From positions 1-17,642 of the forward strand of contig CALURE010000017.1 in NCBI GenBank assembly GCA_944323095.1: a DNA stretch of 17,642 nucleotides, written 5' to 3'. The stretch comes from Candidatus Gastranaerophilales bacterium. GTDB lineage: Bacteria > Cyanobacteriota > Vampirovibrionia > Gastranaerophilales > Gastranaerophilaceae. The position numbers and the translations under genes are program-made. The notes below the pieces were generated by a model, which was given only the letters and a program-made list of their open reading frames with translations, was not told where the DNA came from and ran no database searches. This document shows positions 1 through 7,272 of the stretch, one piece after another (within the stretch, counting starts at the first letter, position 1; every line of letters starts with the position of its first letter).

Positions 1-367
1 CAAGAAAATAACCGTCTTTTGCAAGTTCAACAGCCTTTTGCTGAACTTTTTTAACGTCAGGACAAGTCAAATCAACAGGTTCAAATCCGGCCTGTTTAAT
101 TTTTTCAATCACCTGCGGACTTTCGCCATGGCTTCTTATAACACAAATTCCTTCGCCGTGTTCAGGAATTTCTGTAAGCGTTTTAATCCCTAATTTTTCA
201 AGTTCATGAATTACATGTGTATTATGAATGAGTTCGCCGAGCACAAAAACGTTTTTATCGGGATTTTCAGCTTTCAATTTTTTAACGGTTTCGACAGCTC
301 TTTTAACACCGTAGCAAAAACCGGCATATCTGGCTAATTTAATTTCTTTTGCTATTTTTTCGGGCAA
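1..367 (-). CDS. ispH: 4-hydroxy-3-methylbut-2-enyl diphosphate reductase (IspH/LytB), N-terminal part
   Basis: IspH carries out the last step of the MEP isoprenoid pathway, reducing HMBPP to IPP and DMAPP with a 4Fe-4S cluster. About 122 residues are visible; the rest lies beyond the left edge. The family pattern is clear: AGFCYGVKRAV with the first cluster cysteine (C18), ELIHNTH with substrate-binding His (H48), IRSHGE with the second His (H80), and LTCPDV with the second cluster cysteine (C102). Their spacing matches E. coli C12/H41/H74/C96. No ATG lies in frame between the upstream stop (386-388) and C18. The likely start is TTG at 365-367, preceded by a purine-rich stretch (AGAAAGAAGA); this makes the protein about six residues longer at the front than E. 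coli IspH. Identity is very secure, the exact start less so. Confidence 0.93.
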   Translation of the reverse strand, partial: MPEKIAKEIKLARYAGFCYGVKRAVETVKKLKAENPDKNVFVLGELIHNTHVIHELEKLGIKTLTEIPEHGEGICVIRSHGESPQVIEKIKQAGFEPVDLTCPDVKKVQQKAVELAKDGYFL

Positions 368-438
368 TTTAAAATTGTCTTCTTTCTAATGGACTCGCGA
401 CTTTTCTCTTAAAATCTATTTTGTGTAGAATATTTTCT

Positions 439-466
439 GAGATTCTGAAACAAGTTCAGAATGACA
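439..466. repeat. Dispersed palindromic repeat, single copy (ATTCTGAA stem)
   Basis: ATTCTGAA, a 5-base loop and TTCAGAAT form a perfect 8-bp hairpin followed by TGACA. The same design (TGTCAT, then a GAA..TTC hairpin with loop CTTGT or its complement ACAAG) occurs at 16413-16440 and, as a double copy, at 15697-15755. It lies in the leader of ispH and is read on its minus strand. Confidence 0.7.
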
Positions 467-526
467 AAAATCAAAAATCGCTGTAAAAATATTAAAATAT
501 AAAAACTAAAAAAAATCAAGCACGAA

Positions 527-549
527 AAAGCCTCTTTTTAAGAGGCTTT
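527..549 (-). terminator. Rho-independent terminator of the 579-3257 gene
   Basis: AAAGCCTCTT and AAGAGGCTTT form a 10-bp stem with a 3-base loop. On the minus strand the 3' arm runs into five T. It lies 30 bases past the stop of the minus-strand gene at 579. On the plus strand the T tract is interrupted, so it is mainly a minus-strand terminator. Confidence 0.8.
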
Positions 550-578
550 CCGTTTTCACAAACTACAATTTCAACCTT

Positions 579-3257
579 TTATCCAAGGAGATTACCTGTT
601 TTATCTTTTTTGAAAATTTCTTTTGTATCAAATCCGCCGTAAGGATTTGTTGAATAACTGAGGTTGTTTTGAGTGTCTTTGTTGTAATCTTTACTCAAAT
701 CGGCAAACGCGTTAGTTGAATATTTTTTTCTGTTAACAACTGTAAGAATTTTATTATTAATTTCAGCTGATAAATTCATATCCAGAATAGTTTTTGCAAC
801 ATCTGCGTCATTAATCATTCTGTTAAACAAATCACCGTTTGTGCGGGCTATCATTTTATAAATACTTCTTTTTGTAGACTGATTTGAAATAGAATTTATT
901 AATTTTATTTTTTCATTGGGAGATAAATTTTTAAATAAATTAGCAATATACTCACGTTTTTCAGACGGAGTAAGAGATGCAAATTCCTGAGTGGTAAGCC
1001 TTGTACCTGCTGCGACTTTTTCTTTAATTGAAACATCATCTTTAGAAGCAGTATCAATTGTATTTAAAGCATCAGAGCTGTTATCAACGGTTTTAACCAG
1101 AGATTCTGTAACAACTTTGTTAAAATTTTGCTGAATAACATCTAAAGATTTTGCATCTGAAATACTTTCAACAGCTGCATCAATAGCTTTTTCGTTACCT
1201 GTAGCATAGACAGATTCAAGAGCTTTACTCTGCACTGTCGGATCATAATCTTTAATATTGCCTGCCGCATGTTCCTGTACTTCTGAATATTTAGACTGCA
1301 TAATATCATTATGCATTTCTAATTGAATATCAGCTTCTTTAACCTTTTTGATATTATCGGCCAATAAATTTAACTGATTTACAGCTTCATTTTTTGAAAA
1401 ATCATCCTGTTCAAAACGAGTTCTGAACATACGGAACGCATCAGTTTTATTATCCTTATCATAACGGGTAAATGTTCCGTCAGCGTTCATTGCTTTTGCA
1501 ACTTCCTTATCCGAGATAAACTGTTTGGTTAACGGAAGCTGGTTATCTTTATGTGCTTCATCCAATCTCGTACCTGTTTCTTTACGTACTTCAAGATTAG
1601 AATTTTTAGCAACATTTTCTAACATAGCTCTTTGGATATCAATATCCTGTTTATTATCAACTTTTAACCCTAAGGCTCTATCAGAATGTTTACGCTGAAT
1701 TGCCACTGACTTGGATGAAGAATAAATATCAGAAACAACTGCCAATTTTTTGTTGCTTAAATTATCCATTGTTGCAGATGCCAACATTTCAGCACGTTCA
1801 GCATCTTCCTCAATCATCTTTTCATGAGTATTTGCTAAGGTTGATAATCCGTTTTCTTCAAAACTATCTGCATTTAAAGCGTTCAGTTCTGCAAGACCTT
1901 CTTCTGTATTCTCTGCTAAAACAGTTTGAGTCTTGTCATCAGCATTTGATACTGCATCAGAATGAACATCTGCAATCAACTCTGCATTGTCATTATCATA
2001 CATTAATTCAATTGTTAATTCGTTAATTAACTTAGCTTTTTCTTCCGGCGAAAGATTTTTTGAAGCTTTTTTTAAATATGCCTGAACTACAAATGCTTTA
2101 TCATCTTTGTTAACAGCAGATTCAAAGTGTTTACCGAATTCTGAATTTTTCAATGCATCTAAACGACCATAATTTACCTGTGCATCAGGATGTAAAGATT
2201 TATATTTTACAGCATCTAAAAATGCCTGTCCTTCCGGAGTATTTAATTTATTCAGACGATTGAGAACAGCTTGTTCTGATTCTGTAAGCTTAATACCTTT
2301 ATCCTGTTTATCCTGCAAATATTCCAACTGTACTTTAACTCTTGAAGTCCCGTCCAGCACTCCACCTTTGTCAAACTTTGCAGCAATTTCATTTTCTGAT
2401 AAATTATAATCAACTCCGTCTACATAAGTAGTATCACCATTTTTTTTACAAGCTTGAATTACTGCTTTTGATAAAATTGACTGACTTTCTAAGTAAGTAT
2501 TTTGAGTTCGTGATAAATTGTCACCTTCAGAACTAAGATCAAATAAGTAATCATGAATTGATTCTGAAATATGTCCTGCTTTACCTTTAGAAAAAATATC
2601 TATATTTTCTTCAATATAATTAGAGGCTTGAAGCTGGGTCATTTTATTATCAAGATATAGACTAATATCTTTTGAGTCATATAATTTATTAGAATTATCT
2701 TTGATTAAGTTATTTAATTCTTGTTTTACAAGATTATTTTTCTGTTCATCAGTTAAAGCATTCCATTCTTCAAGAGATTTTCTTGTGCCGTCCGCTGCGA
2801 ACATAAATTTATTTTTAGCAAGTTCTAAAGCATAGACATTTGCTTTTTCCTGCACAGACAATTTTGAATATTCTTTATGATTAAAATAAGTTGTTGATGA
2901 ACCTTCATCAATACCATCAGTGGCTGTATTATTACCGGTGGCATTTGTTTCAGCCCCATTCTTGGTGTCTTCAGCATCTGTACTGACTTTACCATCCACT
3001 GATGAAATAAAATCAGCTTTAACAATTTCTGCCTGTTTTGCAGGGTCGAAACTTAAAAAATCAGGATATTTTTGATATATAATTTCTAACTGCTCTTTAG
3101 TTATCTGCAGTTTTTCGCACAATTGTTTTATAGCTTCATCATTATTAGCAAAAACACTAACATTTCCGGATGAAGATAAATTATTACCACCGGTCACAGA
3201 AGTTTGAGGCGCATTAACTTGATTTATATTTAAACTATGATCAAAATTTACTTCCAT
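579..3257 (-). CDS. Large uncharacterised helical protein, 892 aa
   Basis: I do not recognise a named domain. The ATG at 3255-3257 (MEVNFDHSL) is chosen because GAGAG sits 6 bases before it; the frame stays open 22 codons further upstream but no SD precedes that ATG. The protein is rich in Asp, Asn, Lys and Ser, with no signal peptide or membrane span, so it appears cytoplasmic or secreted by a non-Sec route. It looks almost wholly helical, with a low-complexity Asp/Asn/Thr/Gly linker near residues 90-125. The motif KNLSPxEKxKLIN occurs twice (about residues 400-415 and 775-790), suggesting repeated helical units. The C-terminus (STNPYGGFDTKEIFKK) looks disordered. It lies 102 bases downstream of the 367-aa gene with no clear terminator between them, so the two are probably co-transcribed. 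A structural or surface-associated lineage-specific role is possible but unproven. Confidence 0.8.
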   Translation of the reverse strand: MEVNFDHSLNINQVNAPQTSVTGGNNLSSSGNVSVFANNDEAIKQLCEKLQITKEQLEIIYQKYPDFLSFDPAKQAEIVKADFISSVDGKVSTDAEDTKNGAETNATGNNTATDGIDEGSSTTYFNHKEYSKLSVQEKANVYALELAKNKFMFAADGTRKSLEEWNALTDEQKNNLVKQELNNLIKDNSNKLYDSKDISLYLDNKMTQLQASNYIEENIDIFSKGKAGHISESIHDYLFDLSSEGDNLSRTQNTYLESQSILSKAVIQACKKNGDTTYVDGVDYNLSENEIAAKFDKGGVLDGTSRVKVQLEYLQDKQDKGIKLTESEQAVLNRLNKLNTPEGQAFLDAVKYKSLHPDAQVNYGRLDALKNSEFGKHFESAVNKDDKAFVVQAYLKKASKNLSPEEKAKLINELTIELMYDNDNAELIADVHSDAVSNADDKTQTVLAENTEEGLAELNALNADSFEENGLSTLANTHEKMIEEDAERAEMLASATMDNLSNKKLAVVSDIYSSSKSVAIQRKHSDRALGLKVDNKQDIDIQRAMLENVAKNSNLEVRKETGTRLDEAHKDNQLPLTKQFISDKEVAKAMNADGTFTRYDKDNKTDAFRMFRTRFEQDDFSKNEAVNQLNLLADNIKKVKEADIQLEMHNDIMQSKYSEVQEHAAGNIKDYDPTVQSKALESVYATGNEKAIDAAVESISDAKSLDVIQQNFNKVVTESLVKTVDNSSDALNTIDTASKDDVSIKEKVAAGTRLTTQEFASLTPSEKREYIANLFKNLSPNEKIKLINSISNQSTKRSIYKMIARTNGDLFNRMINDADVAKTILDMNLSAEINNKILTVVNRKKYSTNAFADLSKDYNKDTQNNLSYSTNPYGGFDTKEIFKKDKTGNLLG

Positions 3258-3272
3258 AATTAGCTCTCGGTA

Positions 3273-3352
3273 TTTACATACTATAAACATGTAAAAACAT
3301 GGAAAAATCTCAGATTTCACCATTTATTTACATGTTTACAAATCTTTACATG
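3273..3352. promoter_or_regulatory. Cluster of TTTACAT(G) boxes upstream of the 892-aa gene
   Basis: TTTACAT occurs at 3273-3279, its complement ATGTAAA at 3289-3295, TTTACATG at 3327-3334 and again at 3345-3352, with TTTACAA at 3335-3341 between the last two. All fall in the 102-base gap between two minus-strand genes. Such repeated boxes could bind a regulator. AT-richness makes chance copies likelier, so this remains a suggestion. Confidence 0.35.
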
Positions 3353-3359
3353 TTATTTA

Positions 3360-4463
3360 TTATTCTTCCGGTTCAAAAGGAGAAATCGCACCTTTAGGTG
3401 TAATTGCATAATGCCTGTTATTTGAAAATCCGGTAAATGCTGATTTTAGCATATCATTATTTTGCTTTTGTAAATTTGCCATACCATACACAATTGCCGG
3501 ATTTTCTAAATAGTAATGCTTATTATTACCGTCCATCAAATTTAAAACTCCTGTCTGTAAAGATGTAGGTTCATCAGAATAAGGCTCAAAAATATGGTTA
3601 TCTGCATACATGCAATAAACTCTTAACTCAGGGTATCCGTTTGGCTGATAAGTAGTTAAATTAATAGTATTATCATCTCTAAGTGAATAAAAACGCATCA
3701 TACCAATTTGAACATCACCATCATTGATCGGGCAGGTATCTATTAATTTTCCATCCGGCTTGTAAGGAACCGCATTTTTTAATATATCTCCATTAGGAAC
3801 ATTCTGAAAATATCCATACATATCAGGCCTTATACTTCTATTATATATAGTTTTTTCAACAGCATTGTTATTTCGGGGATCATCAATCAGGCTCTCAATA
3901 TAATTCACTATTTCATCCTGATTATATGTATAAGGTATATTTTCGTCCCCTGCGTCAACAATTACATCTTTACATGAAACTTTGCTGCCTTTACTGCCAT
4001 CATCCGATATAACTTGAAAATTATATACAGCAAGCTGTTTAATATCATGAGTAATAATCTCATTGATTAAATTATTATAATAAGATCTGATAACTTTTTC
4101 AAATGTTTTGTTATTGCCGTCAGTACTTACTAAACTTATTTTATAATTTCCAAATTTAGGAGAAATAAAATCTCTTGACTCAATTACAACTCCATTTTCT
4201 GTAGCGGCATCAACAGAATTTAATCCATACACTAGCTCTGTTGAATTCTTATTATCAGAAAAATCAACATACTGATTATTTTTTGCATCAAGAACATTCA
4301 AAGGAGCAATCGTTAATGCTGCCGCAAGCGGTACAGCAAGCTTGTGCGATGACGGTCGTGTTATATTTAAATTCTGATTTACATTCTTTTTCTTTTTACC
4401 GTCAAATGTTAGATTTGTATAATTGTTTACGTTTGCTAAAGGTGTAATTGGTCTTACATTCAT
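3360..4463 (-). CDS. Uncharacterised protein with N-terminal hydrophobic segment, 367 aa
   Basis: No known domain recognised. Two ATGs lie two codons apart (4467-4469 and 4461-4463). The second is preferred because GGGG sits 7 bases before it, against 1 base for the first. Residues 1-40 are polar with a basic patch (FDGKKKKN). They are followed by a 17-residue hydrophobic stretch (LAVPLAAALTIAPLNVL, about residues 42-58), then a long polar domain of about 300 residues with many Asn, Asp and Tyr, which looks like a mixed alpha/beta exported domain. The hydrophobic stretch could be a late-placed signal peptide or a single membrane anchor. Three cysteines (VSCKD, DTCPI, VYCMY) are scattered. Transcription starts in the region shared with the divergent aldolase gene, and the 892-aa gene follows downstream. 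Function unknown. Confidence 0.78.
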   Translation of the reverse strand: MNVRPITPLANVNNYTNLTFDGKKKKNVNQNLNITRPSSHKLAVPLAAALTIAPLNVLDAKNNQYVDFSDNKNSTELVYGLNSVDAATENGVVIESRDFISPKFGNYKISLVSTDGNNKTFEKVIRSYYNNLINEIITHDIKQLAVYNFQVISDDGSKGSKVSCKDVIVDAGDENIPYTYNQDEIVNYIESLIDDPRNNNAVEKTIYNRSIRPDMYGYFQNVPNGDILKNAVPYKPDGKLIDTCPINDGDVQIGMMRFYSLRDDNTINLTTYQPNGYPELRVYCMYADNHIFEPYSDEPTSLQTGVLNLMDGNNKHYYLENPAIVYGMANLQKQNNDMLKSAFTGFSNNRHYAITPKGAISPFEPEE

Positions 4464-4562
4464 TTTCATACCCCATATTTATTATTTTCACCATTTTTTA
4501 TCTACATATAAGTCAAGTCAAAATATTTTTTGCTATTCTTTTTTTTCATTAATTCCCTTATA

Positions 4563-4611
4563 ATCGTATTATAGCAAGTCATTTAATGATTTGTAAAATC
4601 GTATATACGAT
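4563..4611. promoter_or_regulatory. Possible operator: ATCGTAT half-site and 14-bp palindrome
   Basis: ATCGTATATACGAT at 4598-4611 is a perfect 14-bp palindrome, and its left half ATCGTAT recurs at 4563-4569. Both lie in the 247-base divergent region between the 367-aa gene and the aldolase gene, upstream of the aldolase -10. This is a typical place for a regulator binding site. No regulator is identified in the window. Confidence 0.35.
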
Positions 4612-4647
4612 ATTAATATTTCTTTACACTTGCACTGTTTTTTTGTT

Positions 4648-4656
4648 TGTTATAAT
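4648..4656 (+). promoter_or_regulatory. Extended -10 promoter of the aldolase gene
   Basis: TGT-TATAAT is a perfect extended -10. No good -35 stands at the usual distance: TTTACA at 4623-4628 is 22 bases upstream, which fits an extended -10 promoter that needs little -35 contact. The start point would be near 4663, giving a leader of about 48 bases. Confidence 0.6.
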
Positions 4657-4710
4657 TTACAATTATAGAAAAAAAGCCTTTTGGCTATAGTGAAAAGAAG
4701 GAGAACTCAA

Positions 4711-5670
4711 ATGAGTGAAAGAAAATTAGTTGGAACAGGAGAAATGTTCAAAAAAGCACTCGCAGGCAAATATGCTATCGGTGCTTACAATGTTAACAAC
4801 ATGGAAATCTTGCAGGGTATCGCTGAAGCCGCAGAAGAAACTCAATCACCTATTATTTTACAGGTTTCTGCAGGCGCAAGAAAATACGCTAACCAAACTT
4901 ACTTAATCAAACTTGTTGAAGCTGCATTGGCTACAACTACAGTACCTATTGCTTTACACTTAGATCACGGTGCTGATTTTGAAATTTGTAAAGCTTGTAT
5001 CGATGGCGGTTTTTCATCTGTTATGATTGACGGTTCAAGATTCCCGCTTGAAGAAAATATCAAATTAACCAAACAGGTTGTTGATTACGCTCATCCGCGC
5101 GGAGTTTCTGTTGAAGCTGAACTTGGTAAACTTGCAGGTGTTGAAGATGATGTTAAAGTTCATGCTAAAGACTCTACATACACTGATCCGGAAGAAGCTG
5201 CAAGATTTGTTAAAGAAACAGGATGTGATTCTTTAGCTGTTGCTATCGGAACTTCTCACGGCGCTTACAAATTCAAAGGCGAAGCTAAACTTGACTTTGA
5301 AAGATTGGCAGAAATCAAAAAAGCTGTTAACGAAATCGTTGGCTACGATTATCCGTTAGTATTGCACGGTTCATCATCTGTTCCTGCCGAATTTGTTGCT
5401 AAATGTAATAAATACGGCGGTCAGCTGCCTGATGCTCAAGGTGTTCCGGAAGATATGCTTAACTACGCTTCTAAACACGGTGTTGCAAAAATCAATATCG
5501 ACACAGACTTGAGATTGGCTATGACTTCAACAATCAGAGAATTCTTTGTTGAACATCCTGAAAAATTCGACCCGAGAGAATATATGGGACCGGGCAGAAC
5601 TGCTGTTAAAGAAATGGTTATGCACAAAATGCGCGACGTATTAGGAACAGCAGGTCACGCAAAAGACTAG
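4711..5670 (+). CDS. fba: Class II fructose-1,6-bisphosphate aldolase
   Basis: This zinc enzyme cleaves fructose-1,6-bisphosphate to dihydroxyacetone phosphate and glyceraldehyde-3-phosphate in glycolysis and runs in reverse in gluconeogenesis. The 319 residues form a full-length TIM barrel of the class II family. Visible motifs are HLDHG at 83-87 (catalytic Asp85, zinc His86), the VEAELG segment with Glu at 135-137, GTSHG with zinc His183, LHGSSS with zinc His219, and NIDTD at 262-266 for phosphate binding. The start is ATG 4711, with AAGGAG 7 bases upstream; the frame also runs 10 codons further upstream, but the SD lies inside that extension. The gene stands alone, divergent from the 367-aa gene and convergent with the LysM gene. 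High expression is likely from its strong SD and promoter. Confidence 0.97.
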   Translation: MSERKLVGTGEMFKKALAGKYAIGAYNVNNMEILQGIAEAAEETQSPIILQVSAGARKYANQTYLIKLVEAALATTTVPIALHLDHGADFEICKACIDGGFSSVMIDGSRFPLEENIKLTKQVVDYAHPRGVSVEAELGKLAGVEDDVKVHAKDSTYTDPEEAARFVKETGCDSLAVAIGTSHGAYKFKGEAKLDFERLAEIKKAVNEIVGYDYPLVLHGSSSVPAEFVAKCNKYGGQLPDAQGVPEDMLNYASKHGVAKINIDTDLRLAMTSTIREFFVEHPEKFDPREYMGPGRTAVKEMVMHKMRDVLGTAGHAKD

Positions 5671-5691
5671 CAGCATAACCCTTAAAAAATT

Positions 5692-5720
5692 AAAGACCGC
5701 TTTTTTAAAGCGGTCTTTTT
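5692..5720. terminator. Bidirectional terminator between aldolase and LysM genes
   Basis: AAAGACCGCTTT and AAAGCGGTCTTT form a 12-bp stem around three T. The plus strand continues with TT-ATTTT and the minus strand with AATTTTTT. The hairpin is 21 bases after the aldolase stop and 12 bases from the LysM-protein stop, so it serves both convergent genes. Confidence 0.9.
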
Positions 5721-5732
5721 ATTTTCTGATTA

Positions 5733-7001
5733 TTATGATTTAAGGTTTAATATATCACCCGGTTTTATTAAAACATGATATTTATCTTCTTCTAATTTCA
5801 AGTTATTATTTTTCATAATCCTTCTTGTTTCCATCAAAATTTCTTTATCAGTAGGCACATAATCCGGCTCGTCTTTATGTAAGTCTTTTAAATTCTGTTC
5901 AGCAATTTTCCATACAGAATCACCTTTTTTAACTTCATATTCGCCATTTGCGGTCTGTTCGCTTTCCGGTTGTGCAGCTTCTTCTACAGATGCAGCCGGC
6001 ATTGTTTGGGTAACATCTGCTAAATTCTCTAGCTGGCTTTCATTTTCCGGTTGTGCGGCTTCTTCTACAGGTGCAACCGGCATTGTTTGGGTAACATCCG
6101 CTAAATTTTCCGGCTGATTTTCCTTTTCAGGTTCAATCACTTCCTGCTGTTCGGAAATCTCTTCAGTTACCGGTTCTTCAACTATTGGTTTTACCGGTTC
6201 TTCTTTTTTTACTTTATTATCATCTTTTCCATTGAATAACGCAATTGCTCCTGCAACAACAGCAATTCCTGCGGCGACCAGTGCTGCCTTTCCTTTTTTA
6301 CCTTTAACTGCATTTTTAATATTTCCAAAAAATCCTTTTGGTTTATTTGTTTTTACTGTAACTTCCGGTGTAACATACGGTTTCTTTTTAGGCTTGCTGA
6401 CATCTGCCGGTGCTTCACCGACTAAATCTACACGCTGTGAATCCCATGCACCCTGACTCCAGGGAGAAGGAGTGCCTGCCGTATTTTTCTGCCTTACAGG
6501 AGCAGAAGTATCCAGCATATTAGCATAGGTTTGGCCTGACATATGCGGATAAACCTGTGAATTTTTAATTCTTAATTGTTTATCAACAAATTTTTTAGCA
6601 TCATCTTTTGTTGTAAACGTTCTATTTGGTTGACCGTCAAATTTTACATCATAAGTACCGCGTTCATTTTTCACAATTTCAGGAACACCATTATTAGATG
6701 TTATTGGATTAATCTTAACCTGTTCCATTTTTGATTTAAGCCGCGTTATCTCGTTTTTTCCCTGTTGAATAGCATTTTCATATTTTTTACGTTCAGCCTT
6801 AGATAATTCTTTGCCTGACTCTTTAAGCATTTTTTCTAATTTACCCACATTTGTGCTAAGAGAAGCTATTTTTTGAGAGATAGTTTCCGAATTAAATAAC
6901 GGTGTTACATTTGATGTTCCTTGTGATACAACCTGTATCTGCTGAAACGGATAAGCGCCAAAACCTAAACCGTTTACTCCAAATAAACCTTGTTCAGTCA
7001 T
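5733..7001 (-). CDS. Single-span membrane protein with C-terminal LysM domain, 422 aa
   Basis: The C-terminal 68 residues (355-422) form a LysM domain (YEVKKGDSVWKIAEQN ... LIKPGDILNL), a peptidoglycan-binding fold; it carries an insertion rich in Asp, Glu and Lys between the two conserved ends. A membrane span at about 239-256 (LVAAGIAVVAGAIALF) is preceded by a basic run (VKGKKGK), predicting an inside N-terminus and a periplasmic LysM. Residues 40-96 look like a coiled coil. Residues 117-145 resemble a short compact unit (YDVKFDGQPNRTFTTKDDA). Between span and LysM is an acidic Pro/Glu linker holding two copies of a 27-residue unit (ENLADVTQTMP...). Start ATG at 6999-7001 has AGGGG about 9 bases before it. 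It lies downstream of ftsZ beyond a terminator, so it probably has its own promoter. A role tethering a cytoplasmic element to the cell wall is inferred. Confidence 0.85.
   Translation of the reverse strand: MTEQGLFGVNGLGFGAYPFQQIQVVSQGTSNVTPLFNSETISQKIASLSTNVGKLEKMLKESGKELSKAERKKYENAIQQGKNEITRLKSKMEQVKINPITSNNGVPEIVKNERGTYDVKFDGQPNRTFTTKDDAKKFVDKQLRIKNSQVYPHMSGQTYANMLDTSAPVRQKNTAGTPSPWSQGAWDSQRVDLVGEAPADVSKPKKKPYVTPEVTVKTNKPKGFFGNIKNAVKGKKGKAALVAAGIAVVAGAIALFNGKDDNKVKKEEPVKPIVEEPVTEEISEQQEVIEPEKENQPENLADVTQTMPVAPVEEAAQPENESQLENLADVTQTMPAASVEEAAQPESEQTANGEYEVKKGDSVWKIAEQNLKDLHKDEPDYVPTDKEILMETRRIMKNNNLKLEEDKYHVLIKPGDILNLKS
5964..6125 (-). repeat. 81-bp tandem duplication inside the LysM gene
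   Basis: Two neighbouring 81-bp copies (from 5964 and from 6045) differ at only a few bases over their first 65 bases. They encode the 27-residue unit ENLADVTQTMP[VA]A[PS]VEEAAQPE.. in the linker between membrane span and LysM domain. The length keeps the frame, so copy number could change spacer length. Confidence 0.85.
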
Positions 7002-7180
7002 CTTAATTTCCCCTTTTTTTTTATTTTTATTATCCCCTATGTATTTAATAAAAATTTTCGGACGAAATAATTGTCATGAGGCTTACAGTCAAAATCATAT
7101 TTTATAAGAAGCAGAGCAAGACTTTCAGGCATTTTTAACTTATATTTACATTTCGTTACAAATATTATATTAATACACAA

Positions 7181-7212
7181 AAAAGAGAACCGATAATAAC
7201 CAGTTCTCTTTT
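7181..7212 (-). terminator. Rho-independent terminator of ftsZ
   Basis: AAAAGAGAAC and GTTCTCTTTT form a 10-bp stem with a 12-base loop. On the minus strand the hairpin ends in a run of T. It lies about 60 bases past the ftsZ stop and separates ftsZ from the LysM gene. Confidence 0.75.
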
Positions 7213-7272
7213 TTCTTTTTCATCTTCCAGCTTTAGTTAGTGTGATTTAATTCTTAACTGCTTATAACTCCA

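Noticed and set aside
1700..2026. Plus-strand frame of 108 codons inside the 892-aa gene
   Set aside because: Shadow of the minus-strand gene; composition is biased to His/Leu/Gln and there is no SD.
7040..7138. Minus-strand 32-codon frame (MPESLALLL...) upstream of the LysM gene
   Set aside because: No SD before its ATG, no recognisable motif, and it falls in the probable promoter/leader region; chance frame cannot be excluded.
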